The notes beneath the pieces are model-generated. The model worked only from the letters and a program-made list of their open reading frames with translations. It did no database searches and had not been told where the DNA came from. Shown here piece after piece: positions 38,701-51,479 of a DNA stretch of 64,000 nt. The DNA comes from Ifrita kowaldi. Taxonomy: Eukaryota; Chordata; Aves; Passeriformes; Cinclosomatidae. The DNA lies in contig VZRS01007670.1 in assembly GCA_013398055.1 (NCBI GenBank), forward strand, positions 372,001 through 436,000, read 5' to 3'. Within the stretch, counting starts at the first letter, position 1. The number at the start of each line of letters is the position of its first letter. Made by a program: the position numbers and the translations under genes.

Positions 38701-40100
38701 AGAAACTGAGTTACTGAACTGTATCTTCCTGGTCAGTCCTGGTTCTATATGGGTGTTCTAGCCAAAGCTAGGGAAAGATTTAAAGATTTATACATTGTTT
38801 CTCTGTATTTTCATGCCAGCTGCCATAGAAATGAGTAACAGATCTCTAATCTTCGCGTCCTAAGCAATCCTTAAATGGTGGGGATCTTGAAAGTCTCTTT
38901 CCTCTTCTCTAAGTAGTGTCTCACAACAGGAGGGATGACTTCATGATGACCCTTAATTAAAGAATAAAAATTGTTGCTTATTTTAACATGATATTGCTAA
39001 TTGGTAAACAGCCAATTCAAATGTAAAGTGTTAAGTGAAATCAAAACAGGAGAAGCAGCTGTAAAATTTCAACTCAGCACTAGAAGTGAAACAGGAGACT
39101 GATCCATCCATGTAATGGTAAGTTTTCTTTATTTGAGGGTCAAAAGAAGGATTTTGTTTAGGCTGACTTAGGCATCTTTTCCATTTTCTTGGTTTCCCAA
39201 ACAAGACAAAATTTAAGAGTCAGAAGAGGTGGGTTTTGTTCCTCAAGATTATGGTTTCAGTAAAATGATTGTGAAGGTATTGATAAGTGGAAACATCATA
39301 GAAGATGTTTAATACAGTCATGTAACATAACTTTCCTCCAGATAAACTGTGAGTACACCTGTGAACGTAAATTTCCATCAATAGCCATAGATATGATTGT
39401 GCTTTCACAGAAAATCCCAGAAACCACAAAAACAACTACCCAATCTTCCCCTCAAAAGAACAACCAAACAACCAGACCAACTAAAATCAAATCCACACTT
39501 CCATTATATCTTTGCTTGCAGTAAACCAACTGTAAAAATTTGGACTGAAATATTCCATGAAAGATATTGACTGTAGACAGAAATTTTGAAGAACACTGAG
39601 TTAAAATACTTCCATTAATGAGTTAAAATACTGTTAAAAAAAAAAAAAAAAGAAAAGAAAAAAGAGATTAGAGAAAAATCTGTTTTCCATGTCTGTATAA
39701 TTTAACCTGAGAAAACTGACTTTTCTCTAGGCTCATATGTATCTTATCATAGTGTTAAGGATACCTGTTGGCATTCTGAATATCTTATTAAGCAAATAGT
39801 TCCATACAAAATGGAAAGAGAATCAAATCAGCCAGCCATCTGACAGTATGGAAAGGAAAATATCTTTGAATAATGATGATAAGATCCTTGCTGAACTTTT
39901 TGACAGCAAAATGATAGATGCCTACGCTTGTCTCCATCTATAGCAAAAGTAGTGGCACTTCCAGAGGGTAGATCAACACAACAGAGGTTGGAATGCTGAG
40001 TTACAGACTGTGGTTTTACCTTTGCCAGTTATGTAGCATTTGACTGTGGGGAGTTTGGTGCCCTTAAATTATGGTGGGATATTCAGCAAAAATACATAAA

Positions 40101-40160
40101 TTTCGTTTTTGGGTTTAGGTTTGGTAGTGTTTTGGTTTGGTTTGGTTTGGGGTTTTTTTT
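40101..40160 (+). repeat. G/T-rich tract with GGTTT repeats
   Basis: GGTTT-type units (TTTTGGTTTGGTTTGGTTTGGGG) end in T8. This is the same class as the tracts at 35.7, 42.0 and 58.4 kb. Confidence 0.8.
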
Positions 40161-42000
40161 GCATGATGTATGAGAATTTTTTTTTTTTAATTGTTCCAGG
40201 AAGATGTCTAGTTTAGGACACCATCCAAATTCTGGTGGACTTCAGAGACTCTGGATCAGACCTAAGATGTCTGCTCTACATATCTGTTAATCTACTCTGT
40301 TTTCTTTCCAACAGTCCCTGTTGAAATACTGTCAAAATGAGGGCTTGTGCCATTCAAAGGGCTCATTCACTGCACTGCTAGACATCTTTTAAAGATTAAA
40401 TTCATTCGGTGTTGTGCTACCTACAACCCTAACCCAGCCAGTAGTAAATACAGACTATTGAACATATGCTTTCCTGGCTAGCAGTCAGACTGCTTTAGCA
40501 GAGATTCTTTTATGCATACCCTCCCTTTTGAGCTAATGGAATAGTGACAACATGTTTTCTAAAGAAAACCTGTGTATGAGAAAATTGCTTAGACATGCAT
40601 AATCTTTTTTCAAGAAGCTGTCAAGGATTTGTATTGATGCTTGATGGTATGTTATTAACATGCTTACAAAAATAATTTAAAGGCAGTAGAGCAGAGCTGT
40701 TTATACTATTTGCGGTAATATTACCATTACTAATTACATTATATTGTAATACTCATTGATATAAATCAACTGCTGGCAATGAAAGGATTAGTGTGGGATG
40801 GTATAACAAGCCAAGATTTTAGACCTTTGTGTTCAGTTTGGCATTATCTTATTGAAAAATGCTTTTTCGTTTTCTTTTTTAATGTGAGTGAAAAATTTTT
40901 GCTGTGCAAATTGCTGCAAAGACAGCATTATTTTACTGGCTTCTGTTTTAACTTTAGGTCTGGCTTTTGTAGAATTAGAAAAAAATTAAAGACCTTGAAG
41001 TTTTGTTTAAAATGGGAAGTCACGTTTATGAAGAAGCACAAAAGGGAAGGTGTTATTTCTTTTTTTCTCAATATGGCAGTAATGAATGACAGTAGGAACA
41101 ATACAGATAAGACATCTTAGGGTATGAATCAGCCTTTAACTCATTAGTCAAACAAACCTGTTAATTGTATTATTATATATGTAATGGGTTAAACCTCAAC
41201 ACTACCCCTTCCTCTCCCTCCAGTATTAACATCAATGTAAGAACTGGGATAAAATCTGTGGCATTCAGATAGAAGAGAAAATTAAGGTTAGACTTATTAG
41301 AAACAAGTTATATGAATAATTGAATAGGAATGTCTGTAACAATGTAGGTTCCTTATGTACATCTTGACAAACTATTTTTTTTCAGTTTGTGAGAGGGAAA
41401 GCTACTAACAGTGGGCTCAGTCAATCATATCCTAGGCATTGTAATCAGGGTAGCTTCTGAAGTTTCCTTCAAGCATTGCTTTGTTTCTTTGATATCCCGG
41501 TGGTCTTCATTAGGATTACTTTATCACTATCCTGTATAGTGAGAAAAATAAACTGATCATGTTTATCTCCTTCTGATTTTCTTCTCACTATTGTCAGAAG
41601 TTTACACTTACTTGTTTTGAATGGCAGCAGCAATCACCTGTATCTCTCCTCAATGAGAGGGCTACTGCTCTCTTCTTCATAACAGAAAATTGATGAGAAA
41701 GTCTCAATGTATGTGTTTATTCCCAGCATGGATTTGAGCTGATAGACTTCATAGGGTTGGAGTCAAAGCATTCAATTGTGGAAAACAATGGGTATATTGA
41801 ACTATAGCGCCATTTTCAAAGTTGAATCACATCCACCTTTGGGATTTTAGTAAAATGTAGCTTTTCTTGACTAAGAGTCCTTCCACCATAGTAGAGTCCT
41901 CTTCTGAGATGTAACGGATTGTCCTTTGCTTCATAATACGCTGCCTCTGAGAGAAAGTGAGGAAGGAGGATTTCTGCTTTTAAAGAAAGATTCTATTCCA

Positions 42001-42048
42001 CTTCTTTTTGGTTTGTTTTGTTTTTGTTTTTTTTTTTGTTTGTTTTTT

Positions 42049-42098
<50 letters not shown>

Positions 42099-42155
42099 TT
42101 TGTTTTTTTTTTTGTTGTTGGTTGGTTGATTGGTTTTTCGGTTTTTGTTTTTAGC
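42001..42155 (+). repeat. Very long poly-T/G-T tract with T47
   Basis: G/T-rich sequence encloses an uninterrupted T run of 47 at 42051-42097. It is followed by GTTTG, further T runs and a GTTGGTTGGTTGATTGG patch. On the minus strand it would be an A47 tail, but I find no recognisable retroposed body to its right and no flanking duplication. Homopolymer length in assemblies is often unreliable. The Phe-rich ORF across it is an artefact. Confidence 0.9.
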
Positions 42156-42764
42156 ATAGTGCCACTTAGCATTTAGAAATCTCTGGAGAGTACAAAAAGT
42201 GTGCTCTTTTTTTTCTTTTTTCCCATTACATACAGTTTGCTAACTTAATACTGCAGCTCCTGAAGCAATCTGTCCCGAGTATTGCTGGGGCTGTGTTCAT
42301 ACAACTGAACTTTCTGCAGTTTCACCTGAAGAAAGTTTCACAGTCATGAGAGGTGATACATAGGCCCTTATCATCCACTTTTTCCAAAATGTATCCACAG
42401 AACAGCTGCAGTGCAATGAACAGCAGTGCAAAGAGCCAATCACTGTTGGTCATGTAGTGGTTTGGATCTTTGATCTTTTTGACCTTAGAGTTACCAGTAA
42501 GTAGTTTATTTGTATTTTTTCATTGATAAATCACATCTACTTTGAGCTAGATTTAAACCACCAATTTATTTCACATAGGGGTAATCCACATAAGCCCAAA
42601 TGGTGGTCATCTGTTTCTCAGGAACCACACATTATTCTTCGTCTTACACACCCTATCTTTCCTTTGCCCTTGAGATGAGGGTGGAAGATTTCACAGATGA
42701 TCATTTAGTCAACACTGAAGAAGTAAACAACCACAATAATTTGATATTTGCAGGATGATAATAT

Positions 42765-42840
42765 AATCTTTTATGGCTGAAACCAGTTATAAACTGTCAT
42801 CGTTAACAGTGAATCCAGACCCATTTCAGCCATAAAGATT
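42765..42840. repeat. Long near-perfect hairpin (pre-miRNA-sized)
   Basis: AATCTTTTATGGCTGAAA (42765-42782) pairs with TTTCAGCCATAAAGATT (42824-42840): 17 base pairs with a single bulged T. The 41-nt loop has its own partial self-complementarity (ACTGT...ACAGT, and CAGTTATAAACTG, which is nearly palindromic). The total length of 76 nt is that of an animal pre-miRNA or a tiny palindromic DNA-transposon relic (MADE1-like in design, not in sequence as far as I can tell). I do not recognise it as a known miRNA. Which strand might be transcribed is not evident. Confidence 0.7.
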
Positions 42841-44888
42841 TGCACTGTATTAGGAATACCAAGAGGTATTTAGTTAATAATTGGATTATGTTGTCCTTAT
42901 GCGTGGATTGCATCTAGATGTTTGTGTTCAAAATAAGAGAAGACGTCTGCTGGAATTATATATTCAGTACCTTACATGTGATGAAGTTTTACATCTGTCA
43001 AATGGTCTCACATCAGGAGATCATCATTAATTAGACATTACATAGACAATAAGTAGAAGAGAGCAATGAATTGACTGTAAAATATGAAAGGTGAACTTGC
43101 TCTTATGTTTGCACTGTCTTTGCAGTGTTAATTCCTCCTTACATCTCATTTTAACCATTACTAGTCAAGTATCAGAGACTTATTTAACAAAGGAACCAGG
43201 GATAAACGCAGGGGATATAGGTCTGCAGTGGTGATTAAGAGATGTGATTCTTATCAGTAAAATTTTTGATAGCATAAACTATTGCAGAAATGTGTGGGGG
43301 GAATGCATATGCTTTGAGAATCAAAACTGAATTAAAAGTCTCTTTTTGCTTTCTTCTGATGAGGTAAAATTTCTCTGTCATCTCCAAAACATTTGTGTAG
43401 CCAGATTTTCTGTGTTCTGCATTCATTGCTAACACCAGTATAGGTAGCTTCCAGACTGGGTTAAAAAAAAAAAAAACAAAAAGAAAAAGGCAGTGAAAAA
43501 TGTACTTCGATTTTTATCTGACAAAATGTTCATTTGTCTTTCTAAAAACATACTTAATTGCTCACACAGGAAAATAATTGCACATCTTGTGAACCTTTTA
43601 GTTCTAACACTGACATATTCTTACTTTAATTATTCTTCATTCTTTTTTAAAAAAAATTACAATTTGCCTTTTAAGGTTTTACTTCATCCTTTAGAAAGTG
43701 ACTGTTCCTGTGTAGGTTTTTTTGTTGGTTTCATTTTTGAAAATATGCAAAATTTCTTATCTTTGTAAATTATGTAGTTGCTGCTTTTTCTTTCTGTTGT
43801 TTTTTTCCTCTTCCATGATTAGCAACCATCACCAGTAGGTATTATTTATTTAATATTTTTCTATGTGTTTTCAAGTACTGTAAATTACAGCATTTAAACA
43901 TAATGACAAGCTGTAGGCAAAAGAATGTCGAAGTAAATTTTAACCTGGCCAGCTGGCAAAGCGGAGAACCCAGTGACTTAATCTGGTGCTGCTTCTTCAA
44001 CTAAGTGTTTACTGTGGAGGTATTTTATGTGTGTGTATTAATGAGCCAAAGTGCAAATCAGTCCATCATCCTTATTTCTCCTTCATTTTGTCAACTGCTG
44101 GATCTTTTATTTCTTCAATATATTTAAAAGATCAGAAGTTCATTATGCTTGAATTTTTCACAAATGAAGGCAACGTTACAGAATCTTCACAGATATTATA
44201 GCACCCTCACAGGAAGATGTAATCCTATGTAAGAATACATACAGAATTGTATTATTCTATGGCTGCATGCTGGTGCAGCAGTCACTTACAGGCTCTCTAA
44301 ATGAACAATTAAACACTGCGGTGTCTCGACAGTTTTCTCATACATATACACATTACTGTGCTGTTGAAGAAAAAAAAAACAACAACAAAGAAGATTATCC
44401 TTGCGAAGACCTATTAATGATCAGCCATTAATGATTCTCATAATTTTTCTTAGGACAGTGTTAGTACCACATCATTTGACAGGTTACAGTGTATCTTCTT
44501 TTTATTTTTATGCAAGACCTGCTTATTCTATTTCAGTGGGAGAAAACTGAGAGGTGGGGTATAGATGCTACCATTTTAAAGCCTTCATAACTGTAAATTC
44601 CTTTGAATACAGAATTTTTTGCTAGTTTTTGTTGTAAAACGAAGTCTGCAAAATGAAGTGGTTTATGGAGGCATACAAGTAACGATTTAATTTTATTCCT
44701 CTTAGGCATGTCAGACATATGTTGCAGGTTGTGTGAGCCTCAATAGGAGAAACAGGCATTGAACCTTAGTCCCTTAACTCCTTTTTTGCTGGGAGTGAGA
44801 CACAGGGCTCTTCAGAGTCCCTTATGTTTTCTTCTATTAGTTTCAGTGAGATTTGTCTGCTTAGAAAGTTTGTGTACATGCATTTCAG

Positions 44889-44957
44889 TTGTGTAATTCT
44901 GACAGCTTGACTTCCACAGGCAATTGTGTAATTTAGACAGCTTAACTTCCACAGGCA
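44889..44957 (+). repeat. Tandem duplication, 34-bp units
   Basis: Two copies of TTGTGTAATTxxGACAGCTTxACTTCCACAGGCA lie at 44889-44922 and 44924-44957, one base apart and identical at 31 of 34 positions by eye. This is a recent local duplication in otherwise unique sequence. Confidence 0.92.
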
Positions 44958-45244
44958 CTGTCACAACATCTGTCAGAACTGTTGAAAGAGGCCAAAATTA
45001 AGTATTAGGTGTCCAGGTAATCAAGGTTCTTCAGAATCAGGGTTTTACTTGTGAGATTGAGCTAAACTTTTGAGGATAAAAAAGTGCAGCAGGCTTTCTT
45101 CCTGAGGCAAGGTTATGATTTCTAGTGTCTGTATATTTTAATATATGATCCTAGTGGAAAAGGAGAGGAAAAAACCTAAGAAGTTTGATTAATGGAAGCA
45201 GCTTAGAAAGAGCTAAGTATGAGGACTGATCTCAGAGCTCTTAG

Positions 45245-45320
45245 GCTGGAAAAAACGTCCCATTAATTTTAGTGGGAGTTTTGACTGCACAAGGACTTTC
45301 AAGATCAAGTGCTTTCTTGT
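45245..45320 (-). repeat. Ancient amniote repeat fragment ('cccattgacttcaatggg' type)
   Basis: On the minus strand this reads CAAAACTCCCACTAAAATTAATGGGACG, a decayed form of the 'aaaactcccattgacttcaatgggag' phrase found in old interspersed repeats of turtles, crocodiles and birds. I cannot name the family with certainty. Related pieces appear at 58905-58965 (-) and, more weakly, about 48570-48620 and 61840-61900. Confidence 0.35.
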
Positions 45321-46099
45321 TCATTAAAGGATAGAAGGTAATTAGAAATAAAGCACAGAAAAGATTTTATATAGTACTGCTTTTGTCAGCTGAAAAAATC
45401 CATATTATTGTAGGAGTTTTAGGTTAATCTTCTCTCTCCTTTTCTTCCATAAAATGATGACACAGTAGGTTGTTTTCATTACTCTTAGAGGTCTGTGCTT
45501 CTATCTGTTCATTTTATTGGGAAAAAGCAATTGGCAAGTTTTTTTTCTGTTATCTTCCTTGCTTTGGATCGCAATCTCATCTTCGATGCTGACTTCGTCA
45601 TTTCCCTCTTCCATCCAAGCTGTTTAGCTCAAGATATTCCCATAACATTTTTGTTTGTAAATGTGGGATGATAAATGAAATAAAAAGCTAGTGTGCATTT
45701 TGGTTGAAAGATTTTGCTGATGTCAGCTCATGAAATAGAGAAACAGTTAGAAAGAAAAAGATAAAACTGTACTAAGTTTTATAGAAACAAATCTTGCATG
45801 TTTTATAATACCTTAAATTATGTTGACTTTTCAACACCTTTTAGGGAAGCCATATATTCTGAAGACCTCATGAATCCTACTCTATATTTTAAATGTATGG
45901 AAGTCATGAGCCATTGCAGGAATCATGAATTTAGGTCGTCAGCTGATGAGAGTGTTTTTTACACTGACCTCAGGGACAAGAGACTCATTTCCTGTTACAA
46001 CTTCATTCTTCGTAATACTTAAAAATAAGATTTATTTTGCTTGTATTTTACAACTACTTTTTTCCCTCTCCTCTGTATCAAAACTTCTTTTTCCTTCAG

Positions 46100-46262
46100 C
46101 CTCAAGCTGTAACTTATTTGTGTGAAGAGTATGGTCCAAATTTAATTGTGGTTGGAATTGCCACTGGAAGACTGAGAGCAGGGATTGCTTTCTGTACAGC
46201 TTTCTACCAGCTGGTGCACACAGGGAAGCTGTAAAAAAGGATGGAGATTCAGAGAAGCTATT
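46100..46262 (+). CDS. Exon-like block, possible last coding exon (unknown product)
   Basis: A long pyrimidine tract with a TTTTTCCTTCAG acceptor ends at 46099. One frame is open from there for 44 codons to TAA at 46232-46234, starting PQAVTYLCEEYGPNLIVVGI and ending TGKL. The peptide is well balanced, with a Val/Ile-rich core followed by basic and aromatic residues, unlike the low-complexity ORFs around it. A perfect donor word, ATT|GTGAGT, follows at 46262/46263, so a noncoding internal exon is also possible. The other two frames are closed early. I do not recognise the product and see no partner exons in the window, so chance remains likely. Called CDS only as the best label for a candidate. 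Confidence 0.2.
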
Positions 46263-46594
46263 GTGAGTCTGTTTCTTCCCTGGTTCTCTTTCCTGTCCCT
46301 GCAATATGTAATGATCTTAGCCAAAAGCATGGGAAAGTGAAAGAGACATATCTCACTTCTGATGTAGCAGTAGTCTGCTTTTTGTAGAAAAAAGGCATTG
46401 TATTTTACATGAATTTGTCTTTTTAATCTGCAAATTGTTACGCGAATGAGATTTTATCCCTACTCATTCCTGTTTTATTTTGATGGTCACCATAAGCTTT
46501 CAACTAGCTAAGGAGATAGGAGAAACATTCATTATTTGTGATAGAAATTTGTCCTGTAATTCCTTTCCAATTATTTTCAGGAAACTACTTATTA

Positions 46595-46628
46595 TTTCTG
46601 CAAAGGTGACATTTCTGTAAAGGTGACT
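46595..46628 (+). repeat. Adjacent 17-bp duplication
   Basis: TTTCTGCAAAGGTGACA (46595-46611) is followed by TTTCTGTAAAGGTGACT (46612-46628), two adjacent copies differing at two positions. Confidence 0.85.
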
Positions 46629-49600
46629 TTCTAAGAAGTAGGGAGGCATTAGGTAATATGGAGTATGCTTTCAAAAACTCATCACTTTATCAAAGTGGAT
46701 AAAACTGTGCAATATACATTCCAAAAGAGAGCTTGGTCCACAGGGACTCCTTCTTTGCCTTTTAACCAGTTTAATTCCATTGCCTTTGGGTGAATTGCTC
46801 TTCATTTGTACTCATGTAAATGAGGAAAACAATCATATGTAAAATGTCACAGAAGATACAGGCAGATTTTAGAATGAGGCCTTCCTGGTGGCTTTACCTT
46901 ATTGTTAAACTATCCCTATTAATCTCCATGGACCACATAAGTGCTTTTTCATGCGGAGTGTAAGACCAAATAACATTTCTGGTTGTCAAAAGCATTTTAA
47001 TTTTGGGTTTTGTGGATTGGGTTGTTTTGTAGGTTTTTTTCCCAATTAAAATTTTAGATGACAAAGAAGGGGCTTTCTGAATTTAGTTGGAAATGTGACT
47101 TCAGATATCAGAGGAGAATACTTTTGGCAGATAACATACTTAAGATGACTTTCTGCTTTCAAGGGGATTTCTTGAGAAAGCTTTCAGAACTGTGATACAA
47201 TTCTCCAAGAACACAGAACTTTTGTGAGATAACCAAGGTACCTGTTGGGAGTACTTTGGAAGAGACATATGTTTTCCATTGCAAGTAAAAGTACTATTTG
47301 ATATAAAGTGTTCTGAGGATTTTGCTCACTCTACAGTGGTAAAAGAGTGGATAAACCATTCTGTACAGAATACTAATGTTCTTTCTGAATATGGAGCACA
47401 GAGAGCTTGTTTGCAATTTGGGCATATTACTCTACAGAGAATGGATTTGAAATTGTCCGACTTTCCGAAAACATTACTCTTAATGTAATGTCCTCTCTCT
47501 GGGAAGCTTTTCTCAAATAAAATAGAACAGTGCAAAGGCCTGGTGCTGTGCTGATACTTGACTTTCTGACTATCCATCCAAATGCACGTGTTTTTTTGGC
47601 TCAGATTGTTCAGAACTATCGTAGTAGTTTTCTGTTGTTGGGTTAAGTAATCAGAATAGGCAGATGCGAAAATGCAAACTTAGTAACCTACTGAACTTTC
47701 CCTCTACTGTTCTCTTACAGTCATATACATACAGTCTTTATGACTCTAGTCCTCGGAGACGTGATATTTTGGGGTGTGTGAGTATTATATTCAGGAGGGA
47801 ACCTGAAGTAGTACATAGTGCTATTTATATTCAGCAGTTAGTAACAGAGCATGAACATCCATTAATGCTCCCACATTAAACACAGCTTTAACTGCAGTTT
47901 CAAAGATCTGCTGGTTTTGCTTTTTCGAGTCTCAAGGCTGATTAATAATATCTTAATAAAAAGCTTAATAGTGCATTAAACTAAAAAAGGAGAAAAGTTT
48001 CTTCTTATTATGAGACAACTTCGTAGTTCACTAAACAGAACAATAAAAAAAATCTGAAAATCTGTTGCCTGACTACAACAAAATGTTCGACAATCAGCTT
48101 TCAGAACCCACACTGATGTTTGATGTAGCATTCTAAATGTTACCACCCATATGTTTGGTAACACTAGGCTATGGCCTCCGAGGTTTGTGAACCCTCATAA
48201 AAAGTTATTTATCTGTCTTCAGTAGAAATTTACTCGCATTTTGCTTTCTACAGTACCAATATTGGGCCATTTGGGGAGGTGGGTAATCTGAAGATCTGTA
48301 GTAAGAATGACACATCTTTTTTATTTAAATATTATTGCTTTTTAGGCACTGAATTTTGGAGATATGCCGAAGTACTTGTGGGAGATTTGGGTACCTGACA
48401 AACCATGGGTGGTAAGATATAAGATCCACTGCAATAAATAAAATAAGCATTTAATTTTAAGATAGGTGTTTTTGGGTCCTGCTGTCACTGAATTCAAAGG
48501 ACCAAACTCCTGCAGGGCTCATAAGAAGTGCAGTACTACGAATGTATGCAAGTGTGTTTCCATTCCTTTCAATATTGTCACACTGGTGCAAAGCTGAAGT
48601 AATGCCTGTAGTGAACTAGGACTGTGCAGTAGCATCTGACAGGGGGAAGAGAGAATTTCTCAGCTGAAGTTTATAATAAGGCCATTTCTCTTATCTTTAC
48701 TCAGACAAGCGAGTGGTTAGTTACTGCCTCTCAGAGCAATTAATGGCTCACAGCTGGACCTACTGAGCAGTACCCCTCTCCAGACATCATCTTGAAAGTC
48801 TTGTTTAACACTTCCTTCTGGACTCCAAACCAGTAAGCCAGGGAAATAACAATCTCCTTTTGAGCACCATGTGTACTTCTCAGAAAATTAGTCTGGCAGA
48901 TGCTGTCTGTCCTTCACTCTGAGAGTCAGGAATCAGAGAAGAACCGGAGTTCAATGCTTTGATTTCTAAAGCCCTGCATTAAGGAAGAGCCATGGTCTGT
49001 TCAGATATGTACATTTTTTGCAGAAATGCAGTCTAATCTGTTAGTTTCCGTGCTGCATTTTTGTGCGAAGTAAAGAACTGTAGAATCTGTCTACTATATG
49101 TATTTTTTAGGAGAGTCTCTCCAAAACTAATACCAGAAAACTCCATGTAGAAATTCAGAACTTTCTAGTGTTTTAAAGGTTGAAAGAAATAAATGCAATT
49201 TAAATTTAATTGTATCTTATTATATACTTAATTACATTTGTTCAACTATTTAAACTATAAATTTACAGTAAAACATTATTTCCTTGGTAATATAGGTCTC
49301 ATTCCCCAAAACTAAACACTTTTTGGCACTTTCTTTAAGCTACATCAGAAGAAAATTTCATGGAAACTGGAGTTTCCTGTATCAGATTATAAATTTAAAG
49401 ATACATTTTCCAACTACCTACTGGGTGTTTGACTTTTCAGCCTTAATAGTAGCATATTTTAGCTTCAGTGTAGGCATCTCAGACACAAGTGGATTGCTTT
49501 CATTTTTTTAGTGTAAAATATTCTGAATAAACTTTGTTGAATCTCTATTAGTGTACTATAAAACTGATCTAGATTAAAACCCCCTAGACACCTATCTGTC

Positions 49601-49739
49601 TCCTTTCTAATTATAGAGAATTCAGTGATTATAAATAAATTGATCACCACAAGAATTTTGAAGGATATTGTCAGTAAAAAAAGGCATTAGACACAGTTGA
49701 AGCTAAGCAATTTAAAGCGAACTCAGTAATAAGTGGGAT

Positions 49740-49801
49740 TCACAGTTGGACTAGACGATCATTGTGGGTCTTTTCCAATTGAAATATTTTGTTCCATTCT
49801 A
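49740..49801 (+). mobile_element. Minimal CR1 LINE 3' tail
   Basis: ACAGTTGGACTAGACGATCATTGTGGGTCTTTTCCAATTGAAATATTTTGTTCCATTCTATT matches the last ~60 bp of CR1 copies of the 'ttggactagatgatctttgtaggtctttccaacc...attctattctatt' type. Its ending differs from the ATGATTCTGTGAT end at 7265, so it is probably a different CR1 subfamily. It is heavily 5' truncated and noncoding. Confidence 0.75.
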
Positions 49802-51479
49802 TTTAGCACCCAACACTAGAAATCTATATGTCTATAGCTGTTTATAAATTCTTATTACGGCAATAGATAATGGTTGGACCACACTGAGGTGGATTCAGGC
49901 AATGGAACACCATGTGAGACTAAACATGCACACATGTTCTTAGCTCAGCTTTGCTGTATCTCCTTTTGTATTGGTACGGGGTGCAGTGTTTTAGCAGAAG
50001 CTGTCAAGCCTAATACTTTGTTTTATTGTATATTAATTTTAAAATAAAGAGTTGTAGTGTACTGATTTATTTAAATCTAAGAGCAATATATATGTGATGC
50101 TTCATGGTCAAGTCCATTTTTGAGGGAAGGTATATTGTTCTATACATTTCATTGCAAAAGCTGGTGTCTGAAGAGCTACAGATGTTAGGGAAATGTATTT
50201 CAGGAATTTGGATGTTAATTACCAGAAAGTAAGTACTAAAATAACTAAACAGGAAGAAAGTTCTAAGCTTTTAAGCTAATTTCTGGAACATTTTATGTAA
50301 CTCTCTCAGCCTTTCCCTAAGAATTGTCTTTGTCAGACAAATTTTTTTCAGCTAGGTTCAATACTTCAAGAGATTTCAACAAATGAGTGAAATATTTCCC
50401 ATTCTTGTTATAGGTTTTAAAAAATGGAAAAGGTTATTCTCTTTATTTGCTGATATTGGACATGGAAAACCTTTGGCTTTTGGGTTTGTTTCTGTTTTTT
50501 TTTTTTGATAGCTGACAACAGTAGCCTGCCTAATCAGTTTGATTAAGGCTTCTTTTCTGTGCCTGTGAATGTTAGGCTTTGAAAAAATCCTCCAAGCTGT
50601 TACTTATGTAAAGCACTTTAGGTATTTTACTATATTTTTATCATTTTAATATTGATAGATGTTCACAGTCAGAGAAATATCTAAGTAATGTTGATGATCG
50701 GTAGAGTGAATGAGGACTGTGCATTTTGCAATGCATTATTGAATATGAATAAAGTTGTCTTGTATTCTTGCTTTTTTAAAAAAACAGCTGAATTACCTGT
50801 GAGTACTTTGCACATCTAAATAGCAATTATACAACCTCTTTCAAAAGGATTCTTGGCAAAGCAAATCTCCATTAACATTGAATCTAATAGAATGAAAAAA
50901 GAGAGCCTTAAAACATGTTTCAGACGTAATGGATTTTCTATTTCTTGAAGTTCAATTTCAGTCATTTCAGCCTTTAATATTTGTGATGGATGGTCCTAAA
51001 TACTAGGTGCTGAAACTCCTAGGTCACTGTCTCATGTAGGTGATAAGCAGCAGTGCAGACAGCACGATTTTGTGGGGGAATTGGGCTGGGGTGGGATGGA
51101 TGCAGAAATGGAAACACAGCACTCAGTGATGAATAATCTAAAATGTATTTAGGATGTGGGAGAGATGAGAGTGTGTGGATAGAACTTTGTCTTTTAATAA
51201 GCCGATTCTACAACAGACACATGTGCATACCCACACAGCAGATAAAGCTGCATTTCCCTCAGCCCAATTCAAACCAGCGTGCAGGAGTACGGGACACACA
51301 CTCCAATTGCACATCCTGTCTGGGCCCCAGTTGTCAGCTGGACTCTTGTGTGCGTGGTTCAGGCTCAGTCTTTTTGTGGGATGCTGAATGCCCACGGATG
51401 TGTCCACTTGTGAGGAGTTATTGTGTTAACTGTCTGTGCATTTATAAATCATACTGCTGGTGAGAGCCACTATAAACCA

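Larger units (their letters stand above)
32263..42000. other. Unique noncoding stretch
   Basis: No gene or dated repeat is supported across nearly 10 kb. Entries inside it are a tandem duplication at 34796-34846 and G/T-rich tracts at 35682-35767, about 37625-37650 and 40101-40160. A 12-bp palindrome GGTAATATTACC lies at 40714-40725. Poly-A of about 16 nt occurs near 39635-39651. A direct repeat GAGTTAAAATACT occurs twice at about 39598-39634. Confidence 0.55.

Noticed and set aside
40010..40075. Second MIR-like segment (CAGACTGTGGTTTTACCTTTGCCAG...TAGCATTTGACTGTGGGG)
   Set aside because: Similarity to the MIR core is too weak and patchy to separate from chance.
41926..42129. Phe-rich 67-codon ORF
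   Set aside because: It is a translation of poly-T and TTTG repeats.
47279..47488. 69-codon plus-strand frame with balanced composition
   Set aside because: It begins at TTG, not ATG, with no splice context and no recognisable domain. It is within chance expectation.
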